DNA from: an uncultured Prevotella sp.
GTDB taxonomy: Bacteria; Bacteroidota; Bacteroidia; Bacteroidales; Bacteroidaceae
DNA: 43,710 bases
Direction: 5' to 3'
NCBI GenBank assembly: GCA_947170265.1
Contig: CAMVSV010000021.1
Coordinates: forward strand, 1-43,710
Translations under genes and position numbers: made by a program
Part shown: one piece after another, positions 32,046 to 41,619 of the stretch
Layout of the letters: every line of letters begins with the position of its first letter
Numbering within the stretch: the first letter of the stretch is position 1
The notes under the pieces: model-generated
What the model saw: the letters and a program-made list of their open reading frames with translations, nothing else
What the model was told of the DNA's origin: nothing
Databases searched by the model: none

Positions 32046-33299
32046 TTAATTATAGCACGCCTCCCCGTGCTCATAGATATCCAGTCCCTCCTCTTCTATC
32101 CTGGCATCGACGCGCAGACCGTGCAGGCGCTTGATGCCGTAGAACAGGGCGAAGCCACAGGCGGCAGCCCAGAGGTCGATGACCAGGATGCCGAAGCACT
32201 GGGCACCGAAGAATCCCCAGCCGTGACCGTAGAAAGCACCGCTGCCCACAGACAATAGACCCGTCATCAGCGTGCCGATAATGCCGCAGACACCATGCAC
32301 GCTGGAGGCTCCCACAGGGTCGTCAATGTGCAGGCGGTGGTCGATGAACTCGATGGCGAACACCAGCACTGTGCCGCAGACCAGTCCGATGACGACGGCA
32401 CCCAGGGGCGACACCAGGTCGCAGCCCGCCGTGATGCCCACCAGTCCGGCCAGCACGCCGTTGAGTGTCAGCGACAGCGAGGGCTTACCGTACTTCAGCC
32501 ATGTGACGAACATCGTGGCAATGCCGCCGCCGACCGCAGCGAGATTGGTGGTGAGGAACACATGCGAGATGGCCACGCGGTTCACCTCGCCCGAGGCTGC
32601 AAGCTGGCTTCCAGGATTGAAGCCGAACCAGCCGAGCCAGAGGATAAAGACGCCCAGGGCTGCCATTGCCAGATTGTGGCCGGGGATGGCGCGGCTCTTG
32701 CCGTCGTGTGCATATTTCCCCAGACGGGGTCCCAGTGCCATCGCTCCTATCAGTGCCAGCACGCCGCCCACGCTATGCACGATGGCCGAGCCGGCAAAGT
32801 CGTGGAACACGTCGCCGAAGGTCGTCATCATCCACGAGTCGGCAGCGTCATTGCAGAGCCAGCCGCCACCCCACGTCCAGTGGCCCTCGATGGGGTAGAT
32901 GAACAGCGAGATGACCGCACTATACACCAGATACATCGAGAACTTGGTGCGCTCGGCCATGGCGCCACTCACGATGGTGGCGCTGGTGGCGCAGAATACC
33001 GTCTCGAAAATCAAGAAGCCCTCTACGGGCAGGTCGCCCTTGTAGAAAGAGAGGTCGCCCCAGTTGGGCATACCGATAAACCCTGCGCCCTCGCTACCGA
33101 ACATGAATCCGAAGCCGAGGAAGAAGAACAGCAGCGAGCCGAACATGAAGTCGACGAAGTTTTTCATCAGGATGTTAGCCGTGTTCTTACCCCGCGTGAA
33201 ACCTGCCTCACACAGCGCAAAGCCCGGCTGCATCCAGAACACCAGCATGGCTGCCAGCAACATCCATACCGTGTCAAGTGACAATCCTATTTCGTTCAT
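32046..33299 (-). CDS. amtB: Ammonium transporter
   Basis: 417 residues with 11 membrane helices expected. Typical motifs: FWMQPGFALCEAGFTRGKNT at the N terminus, DFAGSAIVHSVGG (ammonium-binding Asp and first pore His) and the second pore His in SSVHGVCGIIGTLMTG. It moves ammonium across the inner membrane when nitrogen is short and is gated by the PII protein encoded 23 bases upstream. G+C-richer than most of the window. The length fits the Amt/Rh family. Confidence 0.96.
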   Translation of the reverse strand: MNEIGLSLDTVWMLLAAMLVFWMQPGFALCEAGFTRGKNTANILMKNFVDFMFGSLLFFFLGFGFMFGSEGAGFIGMPNWGDLSFYKGDLPVEGFLIFETVFCATSATIVSGAMAERTKFSMYLVYSAVISLFIYPIEGHWTWGGGWLCNDAADSWMMTTFGDVFHDFAGSAIVHSVGGVLALIGAMALGPRLGKYAHDGKSRAIPGHNLAMAALGVFILWLGWFGFNPGSQLAASGEVNRVAISHVFLTTNLAAVGGGIATMFVTWLKYGKPSLSLTLNGVLAGLVGITAGCDLVSPLGAVVIGLVCGTVLVFAIEFIDHRLHIDDPVGASSVHGVCGIIGTLMTGLLSVGSGAFYGHGWGFFGAQCFGILVIDLWAAACGFALFYGIKRLHGLRVDARIEEEGLDIYEHGEACYN

Positions 33300-33322
33300 A
33301 ACAATCTTTTTTTAAAACCTTA

Positions 33323-33670
33323 TTACTTTTTATCCCTGAGCACTGTGTCGCCATGCTCGCCAGTGCGGATGCTCCACGTGTCAATCATGTCTGAGACGAA
33401 GATGCGGCCGTCGCCCACTTCGCCCGTGTTAGCCACACGGAGGATGACCTTCACCGTGGGTTCCACGAACTGGTCGCGGCACACGATGGTCAGCTTCACG
33501 CGCTCTATCACGTCCGTCGAATACTGCACGCCGCGGTATATCCTCTCCTCGCGGCTCTGGCCGATGCCGTGTACGCTGTGGTACTCAAACCAGTCGATGT
33601 CAGACGACAGCAGTGCCTCCTTTACCTCCTCAAACTTGGTCTTGCGGATAATTGCTTCAATCTTTTTCAT
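33323..33670 (-). CDS. glnK: Nitrogen regulatory protein P-II
   Basis: 115 residues. The T-loop HGIGQSREERIYRGVQYSTD keeps both tyrosines (Y45, Y50; Y50 corresponds to the uridylylated Tyr51 of E. coli GlnB). The B-loop GEVGDGRIFV binds ATP/2-oxoglutarate. It senses energy and 2-oxoglutarate and blocks AmtB when nitrogen is plentiful. Directly upstream of amtB, so GlnK is the fitting name. Confidence 0.95.
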   Translation of the reverse strand: MKKIEAIIRKTKFEEVKEALLSSDIDWFEYHSVHGIGQSREERIYRGVQYSTDVIERVKLTIVCRDQFVEPTVKVILRVANTGEVGDGRIFVSDMIDTWSIRTGEHGDTVLRDKK

Positions 33671-33738
33671 ATACTTTTTACCTTTAATAAATGAATACTA
33701 AGCCCCACGTTCGGGCTGAAATCTGTCAATTGACACTG

Positions 33739-33746
33739 CAAAGGTA
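33739..33746 (-). promoter_or_regulatory. Promoter -7 box of the glnK-amtB operon
   Basis: TACCTTTG followed by CA on the minus strand, a typical TAnnTTTG box. No -33 match at the standard spacing. It predicts a 5' leader of about 60 bases. Confidence 0.5.
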
Positions 33747-33938
33747 CGAGAAAGCGTCCTAATATCAGCCTAATGTTTATCAATTTGACTGTTAAAACTT
33801 AACGTTTCTAACAAAATGTAATCTATTATACCTGTTTACAATTCGTTTTGCTTATTTTTTAGATGAAATTATTTTCATTTCGTTACATAATGTCAAAAGA
33901 AAATGATACATGTACGTACACTACTTCATAACTATCAT

Positions 33939-33969
33939 AAAAAAACTGTAAAACCACTGATGGTTTTAC
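33939..33969 (-). terminator. Intrinsic terminator downstream of the gltD fragment
   Basis: GTAAAACC (33948-33955) and GGTTTTAC (33962-33969), 6-base loop, followed on the minus strand by AGTTTTTTT. Confidence 0.65.
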
Positions 33970-33996
33970 GGATAAATATTGAACTATGCTGCTGTC

Positions 33997-34160
33997 CTAC
34001 CGCTTGTTCCAAGCCTCGAGGCCGGCAAGAACGCGGTTCTGCTGCGACAACAGTTCGAGAGCGAAATGGACACCCTTCAACTCACGGCCGGGGATGTTGA
34101 GGTCGCGGGCGGTGGGGGTGCCGGTGGCGAGGACAACGGCAGAGAATTGCTTGCCAGAAG
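33997..34160 (-). pseudogene. gltD: Internal fragment of glutamate synthase small subunit
   Basis: A ~50-residue minus-strand segment reads FSAVVLATGTPTARDLNIPG then RELKGVHFALELLSQQNRVL, the typical FAD/NADPH-domain stretch of GltD (VPGRELKGIHFAM in homologues). It runs into a stop at 33997 after unrelated LEAWNKR, and at about 34160 it meets an ISL3 transposase tail on the other strand. Both gene ends are missing, so this is a remnant. GltD supplies electrons to the GltB subunit for making glutamate; loss of this copy next to glnK-amtB means that function must lie elsewhere or be absent. Confidence 0.75.
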
Positions 34161-34161
34161 C

Positions 34162-34557
34162 AGGTACCTGCTCCTGACCTCTTCTGACAAGTGGACTGAG
34201 AACCAAAAGAAACGCGCCAGACTGCTTTTCGAACTTTATCCCGATATGAAGGAGGCATACTCCATCACGCATTCCCTGAGGATGATTTTCAGCAACCCAA
34301 GGGCGACTAAGGAAACTGGAAGACAAAGCTTTGCATCATGGTATGGCAAGGTGGCGGAGTTTGACGATGCCAACTTCAACACGGTATCGGCCACCATCTA
34401 TGAAAGGGAGGACGAAATCCTAAACTACTTCATCAACCGTGCCACGAATGCTTCAGCTGAATCTCTCAACTCCAAGATAAAGAAGTTCAGGGCACAGCTC
34501 CATGGTGTGGTTGATGTCAAGTTCTTCCTCTTTAGGCTAACTAACATCTACGGATAA
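34162..34557 (+). pseudogene. C-terminal remnant of an ISL3-family transposase
   Basis: About 130 residues: RYLLLTSSDKWTENQKKRAR, LLFELYPDMKEAYSITHSLR, FNTVSATIYEREDEILNYFI and NRATNASAESLNSKIKKFRA (catalytic Glu of the DDE set in ASAESLN), ending FFLFRLTNIYG. This matches the C-terminal third of ISL3 transposases. The upstream two thirds are replaced by gltD sequence in antisense, and a continuous frame from 33979 arises only by chance across the junction. Inactive. Confidence 0.8.
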
Positions 34558-34961
34558 ACACAAGATTTTACTGGTGCGCCATAATTATTCCGACAATTCA
34601 TGTTCGCAAGCGCTGTATTTGTCGCCATGAAAGGCTGTAAGGATATCACATAACAATGCTTTTGCCCATTCTTTACTTCATCATCACGCTGGCCCCGGGC
34701 TGACTGCTCACGGCCCATTCTGGGCGACAAACACCATGAAACCACTCCCTTATTGACAAGATTAACATTCAAGGGAAATCTTTCGACCACTCATGATTGC
34801 AAATCAGATACAACTAACAGCTCCGACACAACTAACAAATCAGACACAACGCTGGAGGTTGGTGAGGATTTGTACATGGTTGTTTAATAACTTGCGGAAC
34901 ATGAATTCCAGTTAATAACAGCCTGATTTTCGTTAATTTAGACATGGGGATTATGGAGAGT

Positions 34962-34988
34962 GCCAGTATTTTGGGCACAATACTGAGC
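34962..34988. repeat. Dispersed CAGTATTTT / CACAATACT element
   Basis: CCAGTATTTTGGGC followed by ACAATACTGAGC. The halves CCAGTATTTT and GCACAATACT recur at 43652-43706, so it is a dispersed intergenic palindromic repeat. Confidence 0.55.
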
Positions 34989-35115
34989 AGGGAATACGAA
35001 GGCTGGTGTGCGAAAGCATGAAAACGGCACGGTGTAAGTCCTGTAATCAGCTCATTACAAAGGTACAGAGACAAAAAAAATGATGCCAAGTGGCTGTTAT
35101 GTCAAGAAATATGCG

Positions 35116-35123
35116 TAAATTTG
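35116..35123 (+). promoter_or_regulatory. Putative promoter -7 box of the purC operon
   Basis: TAAATTTG fits TAnnTTTG, about 58 bases upstream of the purC start. No convincing -33 element. Confidence 0.45.
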
Positions 35124-35180
35124 TGGACTTTTAGGAATTATAGAATATTTTGATTGATAATTTTGGATAATATTGTAATG

Positions 35181-36140
35181 ATGAAAGCGCTTACAACAAC
35201 AGATTTTCATTTTAATGGACAGAAGAGCGTGTACCATGGTAAGGTGCGCGATGTGTATGACATCAACGACGACCTCTTGGTGATGGTCGCTACCGATCGT
35301 ATATCGGCATTCGATGTGGTTTTACCTAAAGGAATACCTTTCAAAGGTCAGGTCCTCAATCAGATAGCATCAACATTTCTGGATGCCACAAGGGATATTT
35401 GTCCCAACTGGAAGCTCGCCACTCCCGATCCAATGGTAACCGTGGGACTGAAGTGTGAAGGCTTCAGGGTGGAGATGATAATACGCGGCATACTCACTGG
35501 CTCGGCATGGCGCGACTATCAGAAAGGCGTAAGGGAGATATGCGGCGTAAAGCTCCCGGAAGGAATGAAAGAGAACGAACGTTTTCCGGAACCCATAATA
35601 ACACCGACTACGAAAGCCGACGAGGGTCATGACATGAACATCTCCAAGGAGGAAATCATAGCACAGGGCATTGTAAGTGCTGAAGACTACGCCATAATGG
35701 AAGACTATACCCGCAAACTGTTTGCACGCGGTCAGGAGATTGCTGCAAAACAGGGGCTGATACTCGTTGACACCAAGTATGAATTTGGCAAGCGCGACGG
35801 CAAGGTATATCTCATCGACGAAATCCATACACCCGACTCAAGCAGATATTTCTATGCAGAAGGTTATGAAGAGAAATTCGCGAAAGGAGAGCCTCAGCGC
35901 CAATTGTCAAAAGAGTTTGTACGCCAGTGGCTCATTGACCATAATTTCATGAATGAACCTGGACAGACCATGCCCGAGATTACAGATGAATATGCAGAAA
36001 GTGTGAGTGAAAGATACATTGAGCTCTACGAGCACATTACAGGTCAGACTTTCAGCAAGGACAACGATACCGATGATATTGCTGCACGCATAGAGAAAAA
36101 TGTAAGTACATACCTCAGCAGCATAGAAAGCGGAAAATAA
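35181..36140 (+). CDS. purC: Phosphoribosylaminoimidazole-succinocarboxamide synthase
   Basis: 319 residues from the ATG at 35181 (an adjacent ATG at 35178 is equally possible; reading from an upstream TTG is not needed). This is the long PurC form common in Bacteroidetes. Motifs: [60 protein letters not shown] and [20 protein letters not shown]. It joins CAIR and aspartate in purine synthesis. It starts a rightward operon with menG only 5 bases later. Confidence 0.96.
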   Translation: MKALTTTDFHFNGQKSVYHGKVRDVYDINDDLLVMVATDRISAFDVVLPKGIPFKGQVLNQIASTFLDATRDICPNWKLATPDPMVTVGLKCEGFRVEMIIRGILTGSAWRDYQKGVREICGVKLPEGMKENERFPEPIITPTTKADEGHDMNISKEEIIAQGIVSAEDYAIMEDYTRKLFARGQEIAAKQGLILVDTKYEFGKRDGKVYLIDEIHTPDSSRYFYAEGYEEKFAKGEPQRQLSKEFVRQWLIDHNFMNEPGQTMPEITDEYAESVSERYIELYEHITGQTFSKDNDTDDIAARIEKNVSTYLSSIESGK

Positions 36141-36145
36141 TAAGG

Positions 36146-36880
36146 ATGTACGAGCAAGAGAAAATAAACCCATACGGCAGAGAAGGTGACAAAGGCGAGC
36201 TTGTCGAACAAATGTTCAACAATATTGCTCAGAACTACGACAAGCTCAACCACCGTCTCTCGTGGGACATAGACAGGTCTTGGCGCAAGAAAGCAATACG
36301 TCAGCTTTGTCCGTATGATCCAAAAACAATACTTGACATTGCAACAGGAACAGGAGACTTTGCACTGCTTGCAGCCAAAATGCTTAAGCCCAAGAAACTC
36401 ATTGGTGCAGATATCTCTGAAGGGATGATGGCGATTGGCAGAAAAAAGATAAAAGCCGAGAACCTGCAAGACATCATAACACTGAAGAAGGAAGATTGCA
36501 TGAACCTCTCGTTTGCGGACAATAGCTTTGATGCTGTGACAGCTGCTTTCGGTATACGCAACTTCAAAGATCTTGACCGTGGACTTCGAGAGATGTATCG
36601 CGTGTTAAAGACAAACGGACATCTAAGCATCGTGGAGCTTACCACACCTGTAATATTTCCAATGAAACAGCTGTTTAAGTTGTATTCGCATACAGTGTTG
36701 CCTGTATATGGACGAATAATTTCTCACGACGAGAGTGCATACGAATACCTCACAGCCACGATAGAAGCCTTCCCGCAAGGTGAGACTATGGTGCAGACAC
36801 TTCTCAGAGCAGGCTTTTCGAAAGCATCGTTCAAAAGGTTGACTTTTGGCATTTGCACAATGTATTTTGCAGAAAAATAA
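36146..36880 (+). CDS. menG: Demethylmenaquinone methyltransferase
   Basis: 244 residues, the UbiE/MenG family. The SAM motif is [19 protein letters not shown], followed by [40 protein letters not shown] and the C-terminal [17 protein letters not shown]. Bacteroidales make menaquinone and no ubiquinone, so the MenG reaction (last methylation) is the expected one. Cytosolic/membrane-associated. 17 bases before aroE. Confidence 0.95.
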   Translation: MYEQEKINPYGREGDKGELVEQMFNNIAQNYDKLNHRLSWDIDRSWRKKAIRQLCPYDPKTILDIATGTGDFALLAAKMLKPKKLIGADISEGMMAIGRKKIKAENLQDIITLKKEDCMNLSFADNSFDAVTAAFGIRNFKDLDRGLREMYRVLKTNGHLSIVELTTPVIFPMKQLFKLYSHTVLPVYGRIISHDESAYEYLTATIEAFPQGETMVQTLLRAGFSKASFKRLTFGICTMYFAEK

Positions 36881-36897
36881 ACATAAAACCGAACGTT

Positions 36898-37644
36898 ATG
36901 GACAAATACGGACTTATTGGTTTTCCTCTGGGACATTCGTTCTCAATCAGCTACTTCAATGAAAAATTTCAGAATGAAGGCATTGATGCAGTTTATGAGA
37001 ACTTTGAGATTCCAGATATAGAACAACTCAAGGAAATTCTCAGTGTCAATCCCAACCTGAAAGGACTCAACGTTACCATCCCATACAAAGAGAAAGTCTT
37101 TGCTTATCTTGACAACATAAGTCCTGAAGCGCGTGCCATAGGTGCGGTAAACGTAATAAAGGTGTCGCACAACGGCAACAACATAAAGCTAACGGGCTAC
37201 AACTCCGATGTAATTGGGTTTACAAGGAGTATTGAACCTTTAATTGAGAGGCATCACAAAAAAGCACTGATTCTTGGTACCGGCGGAGCATCCAAGGCAA
37301 TAAGATACGGGCTAAAATCGCTCGGTATTGAGACTCTTTATGTAAGTCGCTCGCCGCGGCAAGGGGTAATCACTTACAACGACATTACTCCAGAAATAAT
37401 AAAGGAGTATAATGTAATAGTAAACTGCACGCCATTGGGCATGTTCCCGAAGATAGACTACTGCCCACCACTACCCTATGAGGCTATGGATAGCCATACG
37501 TTGCTCTATGACCTTATTTATAACCCTGACGAAACACTGTTCATGACAAAAGGAAAAGCACAGGGAGCCACTGTAAAGAACGGATTAGAGATGTTATTGC
37601 TTCAAGCATTTGCAAGCTGGGAATTCTGGAATGGCATAGAATAA
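36898..37644 (+). CDS. aroE: Shikimate dehydrogenase
   Basis: 248 residues from the ATG at 36898 (MDKYGLIGFPLGHSFS); the upstream in-frame ATG at 36853 lies inside menG and adds non-homologous residues. Catalytic Lys is in NVTIPYKEKV and the Asp in GYNSDVIGF; the NADP-binding loop is LGTGGASKAIRYGL. It reduces 3-dehydroshikimate in aromatic amino-acid synthesis. Confidence 0.95.
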   Translation: MDKYGLIGFPLGHSFSISYFNEKFQNEGIDAVYENFEIPDIEQLKEILSVNPNLKGLNVTIPYKEKVFAYLDNISPEARAIGAVNVIKVSHNGNNIKLTGYNSDVIGFTRSIEPLIERHHKKALILGTGGASKAIRYGLKSLGIETLYVSRSPRQGVITYNDITPEIIKEYNVIVNCTPLGMFPKIDYCPPLPYEAMDSHTLLYDLIYNPDETLFMTKGKAQGATVKNGLEMLLLQAFASWEFWNGIE

Positions 37645-37689
37645 CGAATAAAGAGAAAACATAAACATTATATAAACCATTGCAAAAAA

Positions 37690-38859
37690 ATGGAAAATAA
37701 CAGATACATGATGCGCGGAGTGTCTGCCGCAAAAGAAGACGTTCACAATGCAATAAAAAACATTGACAAAGGATTATTTCCACAGGCATTCTGTAAAATA
37801 ATACCCGACATTCTCGGAGGTGACGAGGACTATTGCAACATAATGCATGCCGACGGAGCCGGAACAAAGTCAAGTCTCGCCTATATGTATTGGAAAGAAA
37901 CGGGAGACCTCTCCGTTTGGAAAGGTATCGCCCAGGATGCCATCGTCATGAATACCGATGACCTTCTCTGCGTTGGTGCCACCGACAATATTCTTGTTAG
38001 CAGCACTATAGGACGCAACAAGATGCTTATACCAGGCGAGGTGATATCTGCAATAATAAATGGTACAGATCAACTCCTTTCTGAGTTGAGAGATATGGGT
38101 ATAGGTATCTATCCCACCGGAGGCGAGACTGCGGATGTTGGCGACCTCGTTAGAACAATTATTGTGGACTCCACCGTTACATGCAGAATGAAACGAAGCG
38201 ACGTGATTGACAATGCCAACATTCGACCGGGAGACGTTATCATAGGACTAAGCTCTACAGGACAAGCCACCTATGAGAAACAATACAACGGAGGTATGGG
38301 TAGCAATGGGCTTACCAGTGCACGCCACGACGTGTTCTCAAAATACCTTGCACAGGCATATCCAGAGAGCTACGACCACAGCGTACCCAATGACTTGGTT
38401 TATAGTGGAAAATACAAACTGACTGATAGTGTTGATGGTGCACCTGTCAATGCCGGACAACTCGTTTTGTCACCCACTCGCACCTATGCACCGGTTATAA
38501 AGAGAATTCTTGACGAGATGAGGTCAGAGATACACGGTATGGTACATTGTACAGGTGGTGCACAAACCAAAGTATTGCATTTCGTAAGCGACAACTGTAA
38601 GGTGATAAAGGACAATATGTTCCCAGTTCCTCCACTCTTCAAAGCCATACACGATTGTTCATCCACCGATTGGAAAGAGATGTATCAGGTATTCAACATG
38701 GGACACAGAATGGAGATATACACCACTCTTCAGAATGCAGAACGAATTATTGAAATAAGCAAGAGCTTCAATATCGATGCACAAATTGTGGGACATATTG
38801 AAGAAGGAAAGAAAAGCCTGACAATAAAGAGCGAATACGGAGAATTCAACTACCAGTAA
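37690..38859 (+). CDS. purM: Phosphoribosylformylglycinamidine cyclo-ligase (long Bacteroidetes form)
   Basis: 389 residues, longer than the ~345 of E. coli PurM. Conserved AIR-synthase pieces: MMRGVSAAKEDVHNAIKNID, MHADGAGTKSSLAYMYW, AQDAIVMNTDDLLCVGATDN, YPTGGETADVGDLV and VIIGLSSTGQATYEKQYNGG. It makes aminoimidazole ribotide from FGAM with ATP, a step before PurC. It lies 45 bases after aroE in the same operon. Confidence 0.9.
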   Translation: MENNRYMMRGVSAAKEDVHNAIKNIDKGLFPQAFCKIIPDILGGDEDYCNIMHADGAGTKSSLAYMYWKETGDLSVWKGIAQDAIVMNTDDLLCVGATDNILVSSTIGRNKMLIPGEVISAIINGTDQLLSELRDMGIGIYPTGGETADVGDLVRTIIVDSTVTCRMKRSDVIDNANIRPGDVIIGLSSTGQATYEKQYNGGMGSNGLTSARHDVFSKYLAQAYPESYDHSVPNDLVYSGKYKLTDSVDGAPVNAGQLVLSPTRTYAPVIKRILDEMRSEIHGMVHCTGGAQTKVLHFVSDNCKVIKDNMFPVPPLFKAIHDCSSTDWKEMYQVFNMGHRMEIYTTLQNAERIIEISKSFNIDAQIVGHIEEGKKSLTIKSEYGEFNYQ

Positions 38860-38897
38860 TACAACTCTTGTCATAGCAACATAAACAAATATAAACA

Positions 38898-40010
38898 ATG
38901 ATTGAAAACAATAGGATACTGCAAAAACTCGACGGCTTGGAAGCAAGGTACGAAGAAGTATCAACACTTATCACTGACCCTAATGTCATTGCCGACCAAA
39001 AACGCTTTATAAAACTTACCAAGGAGTATAAAGACTTGGGCGACATAATGGATGCAAGAAAGAGATATATTGCATGTCTGAACAGCATCAGTGAAGCTAA
39101 AGACATCCTTGCAAATGAGAGCGACCCTGACCTGAAGGAAATGGCACGCGAGGAACTCACTGCCAATGAGTCATTGCAGCCCCAACTGGAAGAAGAAATA
39201 AAAATAGCCCTCGTGCCTAAAGACCCTGAAGATGCAAAAAACGTACAGATGGAAATAAGAGCTGGCACGGGAGGCGATGAAGCATGTCTCTTTGCCGGCG
39301 ACCTCTTCCAGATGTATAAGAGATATTGCGACTCGAAAGGTTGGAACCTCTCCGTTACAAGCGCTTCGGAAGGTGCTGTGGGAGGATTTAAGGAAATAGA
39401 CTTTGCCATAAGCGGTACTGATGTCTATGGCACATTGAAATATGAGTCGGGTGTGCATCGAGTACAGAGAGTGCCTGTCACTGAGTCAAATGGAAGAATG
39501 CAGACTTCTGCCGCCACGGTGGCTGTACTGCCTGAAGCCGACAAGTTTGAAGTAAACATCAATGAGGGTGAAATAAAATGGGACACTTTCCGTTCTTCCG
39601 GTGCCGGTGGTCAGAACGTCAACAAGGTAGAATCGGGAGTGCGACTGAGGTACATGTGGAAAAATCCGAACACTGGTGAGACAGAGGAGATACTCATTGA
39701 GTGTACAGAGACGCGCGACCAGCCTAAGAACAAAGAGAGAGCTCTGTCGCGACTCTACACCTTCATCTACGATAAGGAACACCAGAAGTATGTAGATGAC
39801 ATAGCAAGCAGAAGGAAAAGCCTCGTATCAACAGGTGACCGTTCTGCAAAAATTAGAACATATAATTTTCAGCAAGGGCGAGTTACCGACCACCGCATTG
39901 GCTATACCACCCACGACCTTCAAGGATTCCTTGGAGGAGACATTCAAGCAATGATTGACGCACTCACCGTTGCAGAAAATGCAGAAAAACTAAAGGAGTC
40001 AGAGTTATAA
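38898..40010 (+). CDS. prfA: Peptide chain release factor 1
   Basis: 370 residues. The peptidyl-transferase motif GGQ is in RSSGAGGQNVNKVESGVRLR; the stop-codon recognition tripeptide is PVT in VQRVPVTESNGRMQTSAA, the RF1 type (PxT) rather than the SPF of RF2. It reads UAA and UAG on the ribosome. 38 bases after purM and 36 before pyrF. Confidence 0.95.
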   Translation: MIENNRILQKLDGLEARYEEVSTLITDPNVIADQKRFIKLTKEYKDLGDIMDARKRYIACLNSISEAKDILANESDPDLKEMAREELTANESLQPQLEEEIKIALVPKDPEDAKNVQMEIRAGTGGDEACLFAGDLFQMYKRYCDSKGWNLSVTSASEGAVGGFKEIDFAISGTDVYGTLKYESGVHRVQRVPVTESNGRMQTSAATVAVLPEADKFEVNINEGEIKWDTFRSSGAGGQNVNKVESGVRLRYMWKNPNTGETEEILIECTETRDQPKNKERALSRLYTFIYDKEHQKYVDDIASRRKSLVSTGDRSAKIRTYNFQQGRVTDHRIGYTTHDLQGFLGGDIQAMIDALTVAENAEKLKESEL

Positions 40011-40046
40011 TCATAAACATTCTCAACACTGAAATAACAATATCTA

Positions 40047-40871
40047 ATGAATAAGCAAGAACTTGTCAATCTGATTTTCAAAAAGAAGACATTCCTGTGT
40101 GTTGGACTTGACACAGATGTCAAGAAAATCCCTCAGCATCTTCTGAAAGCAGAAGATCCTATATTTGAGTTTAACAAAGCTATAATCGATGCAACAGCAC
40201 CTTATTGCGTCGCATACAAGCCAAACTTGGCTTTTTATGAGGCCTTTGGGCTGAAAGGTATGATTGCCTTTGAGAAAACAGTAAAATATCTTAACTCAAA
40301 CTATCCCGACCATTTTGTAATTGCAGATGCAAAACGAGGAGATATAGGCAACACTTCTGCTATGTATGCACGCACATTCTTTGAAGAATATGACATAGAT
40401 GCCCTCACAGTGGCGCCATACATGGGCGAAGACTCTGTTACACCATTCCTCCAATATGATGGCAAATGGGTTGTATTGCTTGCTCTGACAAGCAACAAAG
40501 GTTCACACGACTTCCAGCTCACAGCCGATACTAACGGAGAACGGCTTTTTGAAAAGGTTTTGCGTAGGTCACAGTTCTGGGCAAATGACGAAAACATGAT
40601 GTATGTTGTTGGTGCCACTCAAGGAAGGATGTTTGAAGACATACGAGCCATAGTGCCTCATCACTTCCTTCTCGTACCTGGTGTTGGAGCGCAAGGTGGC
40701 AGTCTCCAGGAGGTATGCAAATATGGAATGACGAATGAATGTGGTCTGCTCGTAAACTCATCACGAGGTATCATCTATGCATCATCTGCTGAAGATTTTG
40801 CACAAGTGGCAGCTGAAAAAGCTAAGGAGCTACAGGCAGAAATGGAAACGGAACTGAACAAGATACGTTGA
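40047..40871 (+). CDS. pyrF: Orotidine 5'-phosphate decarboxylase
   Basis: 274 residues, the longer PyrF type 2. The catalytic DxKxxD motif is in [37 protein letters not shown] is the N-terminal signature and [16 protein letters not shown] the phosphate-binding end. It makes UMP in pyrimidine synthesis. Last gene before a strong terminator. Confidence 0.96.
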   Translation: MNKQELVNLIFKKKTFLCVGLDTDVKKIPQHLLKAEDPIFEFNKAIIDATAPYCVAYKPNLAFYEAFGLKGMIAFEKTVKYLNSNYPDHFVIADAKRGDIGNTSAMYARTFFEEYDIDALTVAPYMGEDSVTPFLQYDGKWVVLLALTSNKGSHDFQLTADTNGERLFEKVLRRSQFWANDENMMYVVGATQGRMFEDIRAIVPHHFLLVPGVGAQGGSLQEVCKYGMTNECGLLVNSSRGIIYASSAEDFAQVAAEKAKELQAEMETELNKIR

Positions 40872-40900
40872 AAGTATTAGCTCATAAGTAAGTACTACGA

Positions 40901-40947
40901 AACAACGCCGCCAATCGCTATCAAAGCAATTGGCGGCGTTGTTTTTT
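40901..40947 (+). terminator. Strong intrinsic terminator after pyrF
   Basis: A perfect 15-bp inverted repeat, AACAACGCCGCCAAT (40901-40915) and ATTGGCGGCGTTGTT (40929-40943), followed by TTTT on the plus strand. It separates pyrF from the convergent Crp/Fnr gene. Confidence 0.93.
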
Positions 40948-40959
40948 CCAATACTTTCA

Positions 40960-41559
40960 TTAATCGTCAAGGAGTGTTGAAGCTCTTACGCGACTTAGTG
41001 TCTCTGGTGTCATTTGCAGGTAGCTTGCTATGTAAACTAGTGGAGCACGAAGCACAACCTGCGGCCAACGCTTGCACATCATCTTATAGCGTGCCTGCGC
41101 TGTTTCAAAACGCACGAGGTCAGCGTGTACCTGCGAAAGTATTAAACTCTCTTCTAGAATTTTTCTATATAGCATCTGAATGTTCACATTGCGTATGGAG
41201 ACCTCTTCAAGCCTTTGCTTTGGCAAAGCATATACAATTGTAGGTTCAAGGGCTTCCACCTGTATGCGTGTAGGCTCCTCCTTGAAGAGGCTTTCTATAC
41301 ACATGAAAATAGTGTGGTCTTCACCAAGATGCTCTGTTATCTGCTTGTCGTGCTTCAGATAGAACTGGCGTATCAGTCCACGTTCTATATAGTATATATT
41401 CTCACAAATTTCTCCTTCGCGAAGTATCATTTCACCCTTTCCATATTTCATGGGCACAAGAATGCTTTCAAGCACATCCAGCTCTTCGTGTGTCATGGTG
41501 CTGTACTTTCGAGCCAGCTCTCTTGCAACATCTCTTGTGGTAACTGCAGGTTCTTTCAT
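40960..41559 (-). CDS. Crp/Fnr-family regulator
   Basis: 199 residues: an N-terminal cyclic-nucleotide-binding-like barrel (MKYGKGEMILREGEICENIY, IYYIERGLIRQFYLKHDKQI) and a C-terminal winged helix (PLVYIASYLQMTPETLSRVR). No cysteine cluster for an Fnr-type Fe-S centre is seen; the effector is unknown. It is the second leftward gene after lepA, from which it is separated by 60 bases. Confidence 0.9.
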   Translation of the reverse strand: MKEPAVTTRDVARELARKYSTMTHEELDVLESILVPMKYGKGEMILREGEICENIYYIERGLIRQFYLKHDKQITEHLGEDHTIFMCIESLFKEEPTRIQVEALEPTIVYALPKQRLEEVSIRNVNIQMLYRKILEESLILSQVHADLVRFETAQARYKMMCKRWPQVVLRAPLVYIASYLQMTPETLSRVRASTLLDD

Positions 41560-41619
41560 CCTTTCCTCTCTTTCTGTGTTTTAAGTATTATAAAATGTTG
41601 TATGTTGAATCAGTATTGA

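Larger units (their letters stand above)
33671..33996. other. Leader of the glnK operon and terminator of the lost gltD
   Basis: No gene. It contains the leftward promoter box TACCTTTG at 33739-33746 for glnK and a hairpin at 33948-33969 that can end leftward transcripts coming from the gltD fragment. Confidence 0.5.
34558..35180. other. Intergenic region right of the ISL3 remnant
   Basis: No supported gene. It has ACAACTAACA repeated at 34810-34819 and 34828-34837, a repeat element at 34962-34988 related to one at the right end of the window, an orphan leftward promoter box TACCTTTG at 35058-35065 and the purC promoter box at 35116-35123. Confidence 0.5.

Noticed and set aside
32295..33281. 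Long rightward frame opposite amtB
   Set aside because: Shadow frame created by the high G+C codon use of amtB; amtB is unmistakable on the other strand.
33979..34161. Rightward open frame leading into the ISL3 tail as a real N terminus
   Set aside because: It is the antisense of a gltD fragment, so its Gly-rich residues are accidental.
34548..34790. 80-residue leftward frame right of the ISL3 remnant
   Set aside because: No recognisable motif, no promoter at the right distance, and it overlaps the transposase end.
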